Shown here piece by piece: positions 20,290 to 30,403 of a DNA stretch of 64,000 nt (its first letter is position 1; each line of letters opens with the position of its first letter). Origin of the DNA: Dipteris shenzhenensis (taxonomy: Eukaryota; Polypodiophyta; Polypodiopsida; Gleicheniales); NCBI GenBank assembly GCA_047967505.1, contig CM106539.1; one strand, written 5' to 3'. The notes beneath the pieces were generated by a model. That model searched no databases, was not told where the DNA came from, and saw only the letters and a list, made by a program, of their open reading frames with translations. Both the position numbers and the translations under genes were made by a program.

Positions 20290-21480
20290 CTATTAATAAA
20301 AACAACTTATTACAAAATTAAACGAGCTAAGGAGAGGGCAAATAGCTCGTATCCTACTTGTTTGAAGCAGAGATACCACTAGTAAGTTTTTTAACCCAGT
20401 ACAGACTCAGATCCATGAGAGAAACACTAGACTCCTGGAGTCCTTCATGCTCAAAGTAGTCTATCAACAAAGTCTTCACTCGGCCGAGTATGAGGTATCT
20501 TTCCTAGACCTCTAAAAACAATTTGTTCCTCATTTTTTAGATTGCCAGAAACACGGTTGCCCTAACGAATAGCCAAATAGATGCCCTTATAGAAGTATAC
20601 CCTTGTGGATATCCAGTAAAGATAGCTCACCATCATGACTTAAAGTCCATCATCAAGTGAGACTTCTCACAATTCCATCTTCCACCAATCTCGCTTGCCA
20701 CATGGCGGCTCCAAAACAGATGCCGCAAGGGTTCCACCGCCAACCCACACATTGAACAAATCATGTTTACATCAAACAACTTAGCCAACTCCCTCTAATC
20801 AGGAGCCACTGGTGGATACTCTTCTAGATGATAAATGTAACCCTACCTTATTAACATGACTTCCATATGTTTAGCAATCTATCCCTCCTCCACAAAGCTC
20901 CCCTTTTGATCTTCCAATTGGAATTTAAAGCTTTCACTCGAGACCCTCCATCCTGTAAAATACCTCAATGACCATCACTTTGCTCAACATGATCGTACTA
21001 CCCACCAAGCCTCTAAGACCATGTAATTCGTCTGACAATCTTTCGGGATTAGAACACTGTAATCAGCAACAAGCACTTTGTAGGAGTGAAACGAAAATTG
21101 AGGCTCAACTCACTTATCTACCCAGAACTAGTCCATAGGCTACTCATTCCACAACTACTTCCCCTTTCAAATCCCCTTACTTGGGAAGATCTAGTCCAGC
21201 TAAAGGTTTACCATCAACCATCATTGCCCTACTCCCTTCCCCCAAGCTAGCATCCCCATAAACCTACACGGCCTTTCCAAGAGGGGCATGAAACAACCCT
21301 TTCCCAAGCTCTCACCAAGTTAAACGTTATTTCAGAGCTAATAATTTTCGTTAATAAAGAAGAAAAGTAAAGCAACATTTCTAGACTAGGGCATCTTGCT
21401 TCCATCTTCAACCCATAAGAAAAGCCAAAACATTCTTTCAATGAAAACATGGTGCTTTTAAAAAAGGACAACTCTTAGCT
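20290..21480 (-). pseudogene. LINE reverse transcriptase C-terminal remnant (zf-RVT)
   Basis: On the minus strand at about 20700-20765 a frame reads CSMCGLAVEPLRHLFWS. This matches the zf-RVT pattern (C-x2-C ... E ... HLFW) found at the C-terminus of plant LINE reverse transcriptases. The last cysteine position reads Arg, consistent with decay. Upstream on the same strand, frame 21247-21471 contains AWERVVSCPSWKGRVGLWG, resembling the post-RT W-x-K-V..P...GGLG region of these proteins. Intervening sequence is full of stops. The boundaries are approximate, and the catalytic RT core was not found. Confidence 0.5.
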
Positions 21481-21779
21481 CATGAAGACAGAGAATTTGT
21501 CTTTTCTACAAACACCATGTTTACATTCCTAGCTCCATCTCTAGACTTTCTTTTTCAATAATCACCCATATTCTTTAAAAAAATCATAAACAGAAGCTTT
21601 CTGAAAGTGCATTTTGAGTTTCATTGTTATGTCAAAACACTTATTTTCTAATGTATTGAAATGTTCATCTTTGCAAAGAATTTATAGGAATTCTTAACAC
21701 AATGCTAGGAGATTAGAATATCTTCAAAAAACATTTCCATTATTACCCCTTACGTGGCTTGGTTTGGAAGTGCCTTTTC
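21481..21779. other. Intergenic, nothing recognised
   Basis: AT-rich stretch between the LINE remnant and the copia 3' LTR. No motif or frame of note. Confidence 0.4.
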
Positions 21780-22039
21780 TATGCCCTCATGTACTCTCTT
21801 ACACGTTGGGTGTAAGAAGCAATGGAAACGGAGTAGAATATAAGCGAGTAGAATGGAAACAAAGTAGAGTGTAAGCGAGCAAACAACAAGCTGAAGAAAA
21901 CGTGAGTACTTGAAAAAGTACAAAGGGGTTGCCTATATGGCCCTGAAGGCAATCATTTAGTTGACTAATGAAGTCAACCCAATGGTTGACTAAGTCCTAA
22001 GACTAGCCTACAAGGCCATACCAGGGCTAAGTGCTAACA
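21780..22039 (-). repeat. 3' LTR of the minus-strand copia element
   Basis: On the minus strand a polypurine tract (GGAGGGGGGTT, plus 22040-22050) is followed by TGTTAGCACTTAGCCCTGG, a canonical LTR start, about 200 bp beyond the end of the copia pol remnant. The outer end at about 21780 is uncertain because no partner LTR was found. The stretch contains small internal duplications (GTAGAATATAAGCGA / GTAGAGTGTAAGCGA). Confidence 0.55.
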
Positions 22040-22050
22040 AACCCCCCTCC
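22040..22050 (-). promoter_or_regulatory. Polypurine tract of the copia element
   Basis: AACCCCCCTCC on the plus strand is a purine run on the minus strand, directly before the TGTTAGCA LTR start. This is the expected plus-strand priming site of an LTR retrotransposon. Confidence 0.55.
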
Positions 22051-22249
22051 ATGCTATGACTGAAGTATCCTGGATACATCTCAGGTATACCTGGAAACTA
22101 TATCATGGTTGCACATATTTGTCCAAGATGGATATAGCAACCTCTATGATAGTACAGGGAGATCCAATCACGTAACAAATGGTGCCAAGTATAAGGCATG
22201 TCCAAAAGCCTCAAACTTGGGCCGTGATAGAGCCTTCGTGACGAGATTA

Positions 22250-24900
22250 GCTAAGTTATTCTCCGTGAAAATAGGACAACTGTATGCCTCCAGCTGACAA
22301 TCGCTCTCGAACATAATGATAATGAACCTCAATGTGCTTTATATGCACATGAAACATTGGGTTTCTTACAATAGCCAAAGCACTCTGGCTATCAGTGTAG
22401 ATGGTAGTAGAAGCTGGCTGGCTGATGTCAAGATCTGCGAGTAACTTACAGAGCCAGACACACTCGACTGTAGGTATGAGGGCCGCCCTGTATTCAGCTT
22501 CACAACTGGAAGTAGCAAGTGTAGGTTGCTTCTTGTTGAACCATGAAATGCATGAAGATCCAAGCATGAAATAGCTAAAAGTGTGGGACGCTCTCGTGTC
22601 ATAAAAACGTGCCCAGTCACTATTTGTGAAAGCATGCAAGATCAATGGAGACCCATCACCATGGAATAGTCCCAAATTTAGTGTGGCCTTCAAGTAAAAG
22701 AAGACCCGCTTCACTACTTGCCAACGTTGTGTACTAGGCATGTGCATGTACCTGCTCAACTGAGAGGCATCATAATAAAGATCAGACTAGGTATTACATA
22801 TATAAGTAAGGCAGCCTACAGCCTACTAAGAAACTTTTCCAATGGTGTAGAAACTGGCTTGCAATCTGCAAACTGGAAGCAGAGTTGTCCAATGTACTTG
22901 GATTGACTCATCATTATACCCCCTTCAATATATGCAAACTAGATGCCCTAATAATAGTGCAACCGGTTTATATCTGTCATCGCAAAAGATTTTTGCAAAC
23001 CTACCTTGAAATCCACAATTTTTTGCAAGTTTGGCCCACTAATAAGCATGTCATCCGTATATAGAATCAAAGTATTAAATTTTGATTTACTCTTCCAAAC
23101 ATAAAGAGTAGCCTCCGTAGGGCTTCTGAAACTCAAGGCACAACAAAAAAGAATGTATCTTGGCACACCATGCCCGTGGTGCCTACTTCAAACCATAAAG
23201 GGCCTTTTAAAGCCGGCATACCTTACTTTCAGTCCCTGGAAGTTCAAATCTTGGTGGTTGAGTGACACAAACCCCTTCCACTAAATCCCCGTGAAGGAAG
23301 GCAATCTTGAAATCCAACTGATGGACCTCCCAATGCCTATGAGATGCAAGAGCAATGACACACCAAAATGGTCGTGATGTGTGAAGTGGGAGCAAATGAC
23401 TCTTCAAAGTCAATACCATGCTGTTGGGCATAACCTTTCGCAACAAGGCAAGCTTTGTAGCGATCAACACTGCCATAAACTTTGCACTTCAATTTGTAAA
23501 CCCACTTTGTGCCGATGGCACACTTGCCTACAGGAAAATCACACAAGTCCCATGTGCCATTTGCTTGAATGGAATCAAGTTCAGCTCTCATGGCATGCAT
23601 CCATTCATAACTTTCAAATGCATCTTTGTCACATAGACCTCCTCATTACAAGCAATGGCAATCAAAGCTACAACCGATAAATTGTCTTACATACGTTTGT
23701 GCGAGCAGCAAAGGCTCAGCTTGCTTGCAATCCCTAAGGGTATCCAAAACCCAATGAGGGACTGATTTTTGTTGTCTCATGATAGCCCTCTCCTCTTGAA
23801 GTGCTTACTCGATAGCATGGCCATCTGGCAGTGGAAAATCAACTGAGTAGGAGCAACGGGAGGAGGATTTGGAGCTAGCAGAAGCATGTGGCATGGTGCT
23901 CTGCACTATGGTATCTGTATTTGTGAAAGATAGAATAGCTTCATGCACAACATAGGCTTCCAATGAAGGTGTGTTTTATAGTCCAGCCAAGGTAAAGGGG
24001 CCTGCTCAGCAAAAAACACATCCCTACTGACACTCACCTTGCGTGTGCTAGGCTTAAACAACTTGTAACCTTTGCTTTGAGAGTTGTAGCCAATGAAGAT
24101 GCATTTGACAGCCTTATCATCAAGCTTATGCCTAAGCTGAGAGGGTACATACATATACACAAGATGTGAGAAATGACAGGCTTACGACCTGTCCATGCTT
24201 CATAGGGAATCATGGTCTTCAATGCCCAAGTGGGTGCTCAGTTGAGCACATAGTTGGCACATATAATTGCATCCAACAATAATTTACTGGGAAAATACTT
24301 TCCCTTAAGCATGCACCTACCCATTTTTGTTTCTATCCTATTCTTGCACTCGGCAAGTCCATTTTGTTGCCAAGTGTAGGCCAGTGTGCATTGATGAATG
24401 ATACCCCAGGCTACTAAAAAATCAAAAAATTCTTGGGGCAAGTAATCACCCCCTGTTAGTGCGGGAGGTCAAGAGTTTCTCCCCACTCTCATTCTTTGCC
24501 AAGGCAATCCAATGCTTGAAGCAAGAGAAGACATCTGACTTCAGCTTCATGGGATATATCCAAGTGAACCTGGTGAAGTCATCTATATAAGTAATAAAGT
24601 AATAGTAGGCCCCAAGTGATGTCGTTCGCATCGCGGTTTGCACACATCACTATGTACGAGATGTAACTTTTTGGATGCACCAAGTCTCGTCCTTGGGAAA
24701 TGGAATCCTATACATTTTGCCCAACAAGCAGCCCTCGCGTACATGTTTTTAAAGTGCATGCATGGGTGGAAGATCTCCGACCATGTCATGTGAATCTTCA
24801 CCAAACTGTTGAAGTTAAGATGTCCCAATCTCTCATGCCATATTTGTGTATGTGTAGTGGGTCTCAGCAGTGACTCATGTGTCATGGGGTAGTTGAAGAT
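22250..24900 (-). pseudogene. Ty1/copia pol, frame-broken
   Basis: Read right to left the domain order is copia pol. The GAG-pre-integrase HHCC region has TQIWHERLGHLNFNSL (24583-24885). The integrase core follows, with LHLVHSDVC and YFITYIDDFTRFTWIYPMK (24446-24700) and WQQNGLAECKNR (24238-24441). The post-integrase segment has VKCIFIGYNSQSKGYKLF (23906-24160). RT has NGTWDLCDFPVG, KWVYKLKC, VDRYKACLVAKGYAQQHGID, LDFKIAFLHGDL and YTDDMLISG (22948-23600; the usual YVDD reads YTDD). RNase H has SSCEAEYRA and YTDSQSALAI (22256-22759). Many frameshifts and stops separate the pieces, so no functional polyprotein can be made. Gag is missing. The 3' LTR and polypurine tract lie at 21780-22050. Confidence 0.9.
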
Positions 24901-24989
24901 ATGTCGAGGAAGCCTCCACTCCTAGCTACTCCTTGTGGGAGCAATGCATAGCACGAGCCGTTCGCAAGTGTCACTCAAGCGGCCTTTGG

Positions 24990-25375
24990 ATCGTTGCAAT
25001 GTGATTTCACACGAGGAAGAGGGAAGAGGAAGAGGGGAGGGGAGAGGGAGAAGGAGGGAAGAAGGAGGGAGGAGGAAGGGAAGAAGGAGAAGGGGGTGAA
25101 GGGGGATAGAGTAACATTCACAAAGGCACTACAATGGAAACAAGAGAACACCCAAAACACTCTCTTGGAAGAGAAGAGGGAGCTTGTATTCAAACTTGTG
25201 CAAACAACAATGAAGACAAAGTCAACGATTTGGCCTTTTATACAAGTCAACTTTTGAAGGGAGGGCCAACCCTTTTCCTTTTTAGCACTCTCCCTCACTT
25301 TACAACCATGGGCTCTTGGGCTCGTAGGGTGCCAAGGCATATTGTTATTCTTACCAACTCTCCCTACTAGCGGAA
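24990..25375 (-). promoter_or_regulatory. LTR-like / promoter-like stretch with TATA box (minus)
   Basis: On the minus strand CTTGTATAAAAGGCC (TATA at 25235-25244) is followed by a pyrimidine-rich leader, with the complementary purine-rich block at 25015-25105 on the plus strand. It sits just upstream (minus sense) of the copia remnant and may be its 5' LTR region. It does not match the 3' LTR at 21780-22039, and no primer-binding site follows, so it may belong to a different element. Confidence 0.35.
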
Positions 25376-26045
25376 ATAGCGCTTGTGTTAACCATATTAA
25401 AGCGCTTGGGACAAACCTGGTATTAGGAGGTGGTCCTAATCAGTTCCCAAATAGCGCTTGTGTTAGCCTCGCCACTCCTAGGCTCGAGTAATTTGGGGCT
25501 CAAACTCCCTGAGTGCCCTCACACCTTCATCTATTTGTGGTGATGCACAATGCATGAGACTCATACCTAGAGTGGCAAGGCTCAACTTTTGCGAGACACT
25601 CAATGGTAACCCTGTCTTGGGATGATATTCAGGGAACAAACTCCCTGAGTTTGAGCTGTACTCCTTTCATGGCTTTTTTTGTTGGCGTCGCTATTTCCTG
25701 TGGATGTGGAGCGAAAAAGTGCAAGGCGCATGCACTCCTCATGGCCCAGAAGTGTGCATCTCCTTGTTCTCGGTATGCATCTCCTTGTTCCAGGCAGTGG
25801 TAGCTAGAACATACAGCCTGTGCCTAGGATCTTTGAATCCTTAGACTTTGGAGCGGGGGTCTGGGGGTATTTGGGGATCAAACTCCCTGAGTTTGAGCTA
25901 TACTCCTTACATGTGTACATTGCTTGTAATCGCTAATCTTGGTGTATTTGGGTATCAAACTCCCTTGAGCTTGTTCGTTGAAGTAGATCATTCGGCCTGG
26001 TCACCTTTACTCACTGATAACCCTACATTTGGCGGCTGTACCCTA
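25376..26045. repeat. Short dispersed repeats (CAAACTCCCTGAG family)
   Basis: The motif (AT/AA/CT)CAAACTCCCTGAG, twice extended to AGTTTGAGCT.TACTCCTT, occurs near 25500, 25637, 25879 and, slightly changed, 25956. ATAGCGCTTGTGTTA also occurs twice (25376 and 25451). The sequence between copies differs, so these are repeated blocks in otherwise unrelated spacer. Function unknown. Confidence 0.6.
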
Positions 26046-27470
26046 TGGGTGTTAACATGCCCCCTTTCCTATTGCTAATCCGCCATCCTCGGGTCAGCTG
26101 CTGGAGGAGGTTGGTGGTGAGAAGGAGGATGGCGTAGTGGTCTAGCTGCCTTGACGTGAGGCGAGCGAGGTATGAGTGGTTCCAAAAATGGGTGGCATGC
26201 ATATCCTCGTAAGTGCGGAGGTGATGCCCTTGGAGGTTGCCCACACGGAGGTAGAGACGGAGGTCTTGGAAATGAGTTGGACCGACGTCGAGGTTGAAGA
26301 AAATCTGGTTGGTCAGATTCTAAATGCAATCGTCGATGTGGCGGCTATGGGCAGGAAAGTCGCAGAGGAGTAAGAGGATGAGGCGATTGAAGTGGACGGC
26401 TGGATCTGCTGGCACTGTGTTGGAGGCATTAGACGAGTACTCAGGCAGTGTTGTCCGAGGGAGAGGAGGTTGGGCAGCTTGTTGGGTGGGTTGGGCAGGA
26501 TCTGGGGGAGGTGGTAATGGAATATTTGTAGGGGGGGCGGTGGTATGAAAGAGGGTGACTACATTTTGTCCCTCGTCCTCGGTTATTTCCTCAAGATATG
26601 CTATGTGAATTGTTTCAAAATTGCTCACAAAGGACTCAAGTGAGTCTTGGAGAGCTTGTAGCACCCTATTAAAGAGTATTATTATTCCGAGGTGTTGGTA
26701 GGTGGTGGACTGGTAGGCCACAAGGTGTCCTTGAGCTTAGATTGCCGAGACAGGTCTGCATCCAATTTATGTCTGCATGCAGACTTTCAGGACTGCAAAC
26801 CTAAGGTGTGAGGCTTTGCGAGTTGCATCACTTCATCATCCGTAGGATAATTAAAGGACTCATCATCCATAGGATAATTAAAGGACTCAATGATGACGCG
26901 GCACTAGGCTTGAAAATTAAGAAGAATGGGATGGGCAGATAGGGTTTGGAGATCGGAAGGGCGGAGAAGAGATAGGGAAGTGGGTTGAAGATCAAGACAG
27001 AAATAGGACATGGCTAAGATGAGGCGGCAATGGTCGGGATTACGGCAGAGAATGGTTTGGAGGGCGTTAGGAGTAGTGAGGTCTAGGTGGAAGATAAGGT
27101 TTTGTGCGCGGAGTGCATTGAAGTGCATTTGTAGGGTTTGGGCGATGGTGCATGATGCAAGTGTGTACATGGCTAATTGTGCAGACACTTCCCTATACAT
27201 CATGAACTCCTACTGCTCATGGTCTTCCAATCATGACTCCTTAGATTAGCCAATGGCGCATTGTCTTTTGATTTCTTCTTGGAGGGAGACCATGAGGTTC
27301 CTCTCTTGTGCCAAAAGATCCTGTAAGGAGTGGATCTGTTGGTCGTGTGACTCCTATGTGCTGGTCCTTGCTCTCTTGGGCCTTATTTCTATCTCTTCCT
27401 GCTCGGTCTATATGGGACTAGTGGTTGATTTCTCGATGCGGCCGAAGCCAACTGGCGGATGCTAACTTTT
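26046..27470 (-). other. Unrecognised reading frames, possibly a decayed element
   Basis: Three minus-strand stretches look coding rather than random: 26904-27203 (99 codons, Leu-rich, helical), 26320-26721 (133 codons with a Pro/Gln linker TTAPPTNIPLPPPPDPAQPT) and 26023-26244 (73 codons). The last two could be parts of one frame broken near 26300. Leu/His-rich helical segments flanking a proline linker would suit a gag-like or capsid-like protein, but there is no zinc knuckle, catalytic motif or family signature I recognise. Two 28-bp CATCATCC.TAGGATAATTAAAGGACTC repeats lie at about 26835-26885. Confidence 0.3.
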
Positions 27471-27546
27471 CAAGTAATAGAGGACCGGCATGTACAACAT
27501 GGGATTACTGATGACATCCCCATGCTGTGGGAGAGGAGAGCACACA

Positions 27547-27580
27547 CAAAGGGATAGAAGACACCAAAAGTGGTGGAGCA
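27547..27580 (+). repeat. 34-bp direct repeat, copy 1 (gag cassette flank)
   Basis: Starts CAAAGGGATAGAAGACACCA. It is identical base for base to 28087-28120, exactly 540 bp away, and both are translated in the same frame (QRDRRHQKWWS). Confidence 0.95.
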
Positions 27581-28086
27581 CGGAAGATTTGTGGAAGAAA
27601 CTGTGTGCCACTTATGAGAAGGAAACTGCCTCTAATAAAGTTTACCTCATGAAGAGGTTGTTTGAGCTGCAGATGAAGGAAGGGGTCTCCATTGCTTCTC
27701 ACTTGAATGAATTCAATATTATTTTCAGCCAGCTTCAGGCTCAGAAAATGAATTTTGATGCGGAGACTAAGGCAATATTTCTCTTATGTTCATTGCCATC
27801 CTCATGGGATACCTTCCGTACAGCTGTCAGTAACTCTGCACCTGGTGGAGTACTGAAATTTGATGATGTTGTGGGTAGCTTGTTGGCCGAGGAGATTAGA
27901 CGGAAGTCTATGGATGGCAACAAGCAGGATGCAGCCTTAAATGTGCAAAGGGGCAGATCACAGTTTAGGGGGAAGTCCCAAGAAAGAGGGAAGTCACGTA
28001 GCAAATCCAGGGCACGGAACATTGAGTGTTACCACTGTGGCAAGAAGGGCCATATGAAAAAGGATTGCTACAAGCTAAAAAGAGAG

Positions 28087-28120
28087 CAAAGGGATAGAAG
28101 ACACCAAAAGTGGTGGAGCA
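28087..28120 (+). repeat. 34-bp direct repeat, copy 2 (gag cassette flank)
   Basis: Exact second copy of 27547-27580. It lies immediately after the basic tail of the zinc knuckle region and immediately before the minus-strand LTR fragment. Confidence 0.95.
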
Positions 28121-28222
28121 AAAGCTACTCCAGCTTATTCCTCTATCATATATATATGAGTATACATGGGCATTGTACAAGTGGGTGGGCACACTGCCCT
28201 TTACCCCAACAACCTCCCACTT
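28121..28222 (-). repeat. LTR fragment and polypurine tract of minus-strand copia
   Basis: On the minus strand AAGTGGGAGGT (28212-28222, polypurine tract) is followed by TGTTGGGGTAAAGGGCAGTG at 28211 downward. This closely matches the plus-strand element at 34874-34904 (AAGTGGGAGGT then TGTGGGGGTTAAAGGTCACT), so the two elements belong to one family. The LTR is cut after about 90 bp where the gag cassette repeat begins. Confidence 0.7.
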
Positions 28223-28301
28223 AAACGCAGTGTGCCTTTAAGGGAGTATAGTACACATATAATACAATCAGCCATAGGCTGAAAACAAGATGACCACACC
28301 G

Positions 28302-29450
28302 TCATCCTATGCCCATCGGCACTTTACAATGTGCAAAGTGCATAGAGGATAAGCTGCTAGCAGACATCAAGTTTGCAGGATAGAAAATGACAAGCTGTAG
28401 ATGCCTGTCAACCAAGATCTCATGCCAGATCTCACTGGGAGAGTGAACTCTCACCACCACGTGCTCCTGTGCTAAGTCCATAGCACTCGAACTATCACTG
28501 TGCAGAGAAAATGTCTCTGTACCACCTGTGACCATAAGCACATAACCTACAATAGACCTCTGTTGGTCTACCCAACCTGCATCACTTGCATGCTGCTCCT
28601 GGAAGCATAAGGACCTGATGTCCACAACCGCTTCCCTACTGCCAAAATCTACCATAATCATGCTACCAACTCCCACTGCAACGGAAGCAAGAACTGGAAG
28701 TGTAGCCCCAATGGCAAACATGTGAGAACCAAGTCTCAACACAGTCATGGATGCATGAAGTACTATGGCTGCCATATCAACCATAACTTGCTGCTCAACT
28801 GATCTGTGATCGTCAAACCTACTGTGTTTCAAGTATGGAGCCAATACAAGCAATGCAGTACTCAATAACTTCCCCCTCTCCATACTGAAACAACCAAGTA
28901 TCTGACAAACATCATCAAGGCCATGCAGCTCCCACTGCAAAGCATCCCTGTCCATAAGGAACCATATGGCAAGTAACCTCAGAAGGATAGCGACCTCCTG
29001 AATACTGAGACCATAACCTGTCTCACTGCGCATCACATCCTGAGCTCTCGTAACGGTATCAAACCTATGAAGCCAAGCTCGAGGGGATTGCTTCTGGCCA
29101 TGGAGGCACTTACGAAGTAAACATATCAATGATTCCTGCCCATGCGCAATATGACCCGAGTCAATAACTGCAGAAACCACATCTGTCCTGGCATAACCAG
29201 CCAATGGATCATACCGGGCATCATTAGCCAAGGTATCCTCCTCACCATGCATAGCCTCATCCTCATTTGCAAGAGGCACTCCGCATCCTGAGAGTAAACT
29301 GTAACTGTCCATAGAAGATGCATCAACAATCTCCATAGGAGTATAAACCTGTGGAATACTCGAGACATCTGATCGTCTCTGACCAAAATCAGGACGTAAT
29401 CGTGGCTGTCCCAACTTTATAACCTGCTCACCGTGGGAAAAACCTCCCAC
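28302..29450 (-). pseudogene. Ty1/copia RT/RNase H region, open but degenerate
   Basis: A 382-codon uninterrupted minus frame aligns in order with the pol C-terminal half of the intact relative at 32735-34831. LLRKCLHGQKQSPRAWLHRF matches KLKKSLYGLKQAPREWYQKF, QRSIVGYVLMVTGGTETFSLH matches the SRRSTSGYVF..G region, LHSDSSSAMDLAQE matches LHSDSMSAIQLA, and the terminus KVPMGIG matches RVLMGIG. The YVDD catalytic motif and TEAEY are missing, and much sequence between motifs has been lost or scrambled, yet no stop interrupts it. It cannot be an active polymerase. Confidence 0.75.
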
Positions 29451-29593
29451 TCCAAGGCATATCGGCTGTCCCTACATAGAATTCGGAGGGATGAGTGCAC
29501 TTACACCCTCCTGGAACACCACTCTCCTGCTATCCACAGTCCTGGGCTGTCTAAACATAGCATCCTCTCTGAAATAGACATTATGGCTGTGTA

Positions 29594-30253
29594 TCAACTC
29601 TCTAGTTGAAGAATCCCATAACCTGTAGTCCTCACTGTGGACTCACTGTATCCAAGGAAGATACACCTCCTCGATTGGGAACCATAAGCATAAGCCTCAC
29701 AGCCAAACACACGTAAATGCTCATAACATGGTGCCCTGCCTATCAAGAAGTCAAATGGCACTCTACCATTCAGAGATCTCCTGGGTGACCTGTTAAGCAA
29801 GTATGCAGCTGTCTTACATGCCTCAGCCCAATAGCATTCGGTAAGACCTGCATATCGTAGCATGCTACCAATCCTGTCCAATAGAATCCCATTTATGCCT
29901 TCTGCCAAGGCATCATGAGCAGAAAGAGAAGGAGTGGTCAACACCCTCCTGATACCAAGTGTATCACATAGATGCTGAAATCTAGAAGAGGTAAACTCTG
30001 CATCACCATCAGCCATCAAGCTCAATAGCTTCTTTCCTAACTGATTTTCAGCATTACCCAAGAAGCACTGAAATGTATCATATACATCATGCTTCTGCCG
30101 AATCGGATATACCCATATGTACTTTGTAGCAGCATCAATAAATGTCACAAAGTAAGAGGCGCCACTCAGTGAAACGGTAGGCATAGGCCCACAAACTGCA
30201 CTATGAACCAATTGCAATGGCTCAAGATACCTCTCACTGACTGCCTTCCTCAC
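29594..30253 (-). pseudogene. Ty1/copia integrase core, first catalytic Asp lost
   Basis: A 219-codon open minus frame. LQLVHSAVCGPMPTVSLSGA corresponds to the integrase start HSDVCGP, with the first catalytic Asp replaced by Ala. YFVTFIDAATKYIWVYPIRQ follows. The second block reads LMADGDAEF where RSDNGGEF is usual, and the third reads ALAEGINGI where GVAERKNR is usual (Glu kept). The end carries EHLRVFGCEAYAYG and RRCIFLGYSE of the post-integrase segment. It would insert element DNA if active, but here the triad is damaged. It lies between the gag-protease and RT frames of the same element. Confidence 0.8.
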
Positions 30254-30403
30254 AAAGGAGGATCCTGACTGCTAACCATCATCACAATCATGACATAAAA
30301 TTTGAGAGACATCCATAACAGGAATGTATCTCAATGTTGTAAGGGCTTCCATACCTGCAGTAGACATATGTCCAAGTCTGGCATACCATAAACTAGCTGA
30401 TGG

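Larger units (their letters stand above)
27490..28224 (+). pseudogene. Ty1/copia gag fragment (UBN2 region plus CCHC knuckle)
   Basis: Open 244-codon frame. The retrotransposon gag homology spans about 27581-28085: LWKKLCATYEKETASNK, VSIASHLNEFN, LCSLPSSWDTFRTAV, then a basic RSRGKS-type stretch and the zinc knuckle CYHCGKKGHMKKDC (C-x2-C-x4-H-x4-C). This is the capsid/nucleocapsid part that would package element RNA. The normal gag N-terminus, protease and pol are absent. The cassette is bounded by two identical 34-bp repeats. Just downstream it runs into a fragment of LTR in the opposite orientation. It is open but cannot encode a complete gag. Confidence 0.85.
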
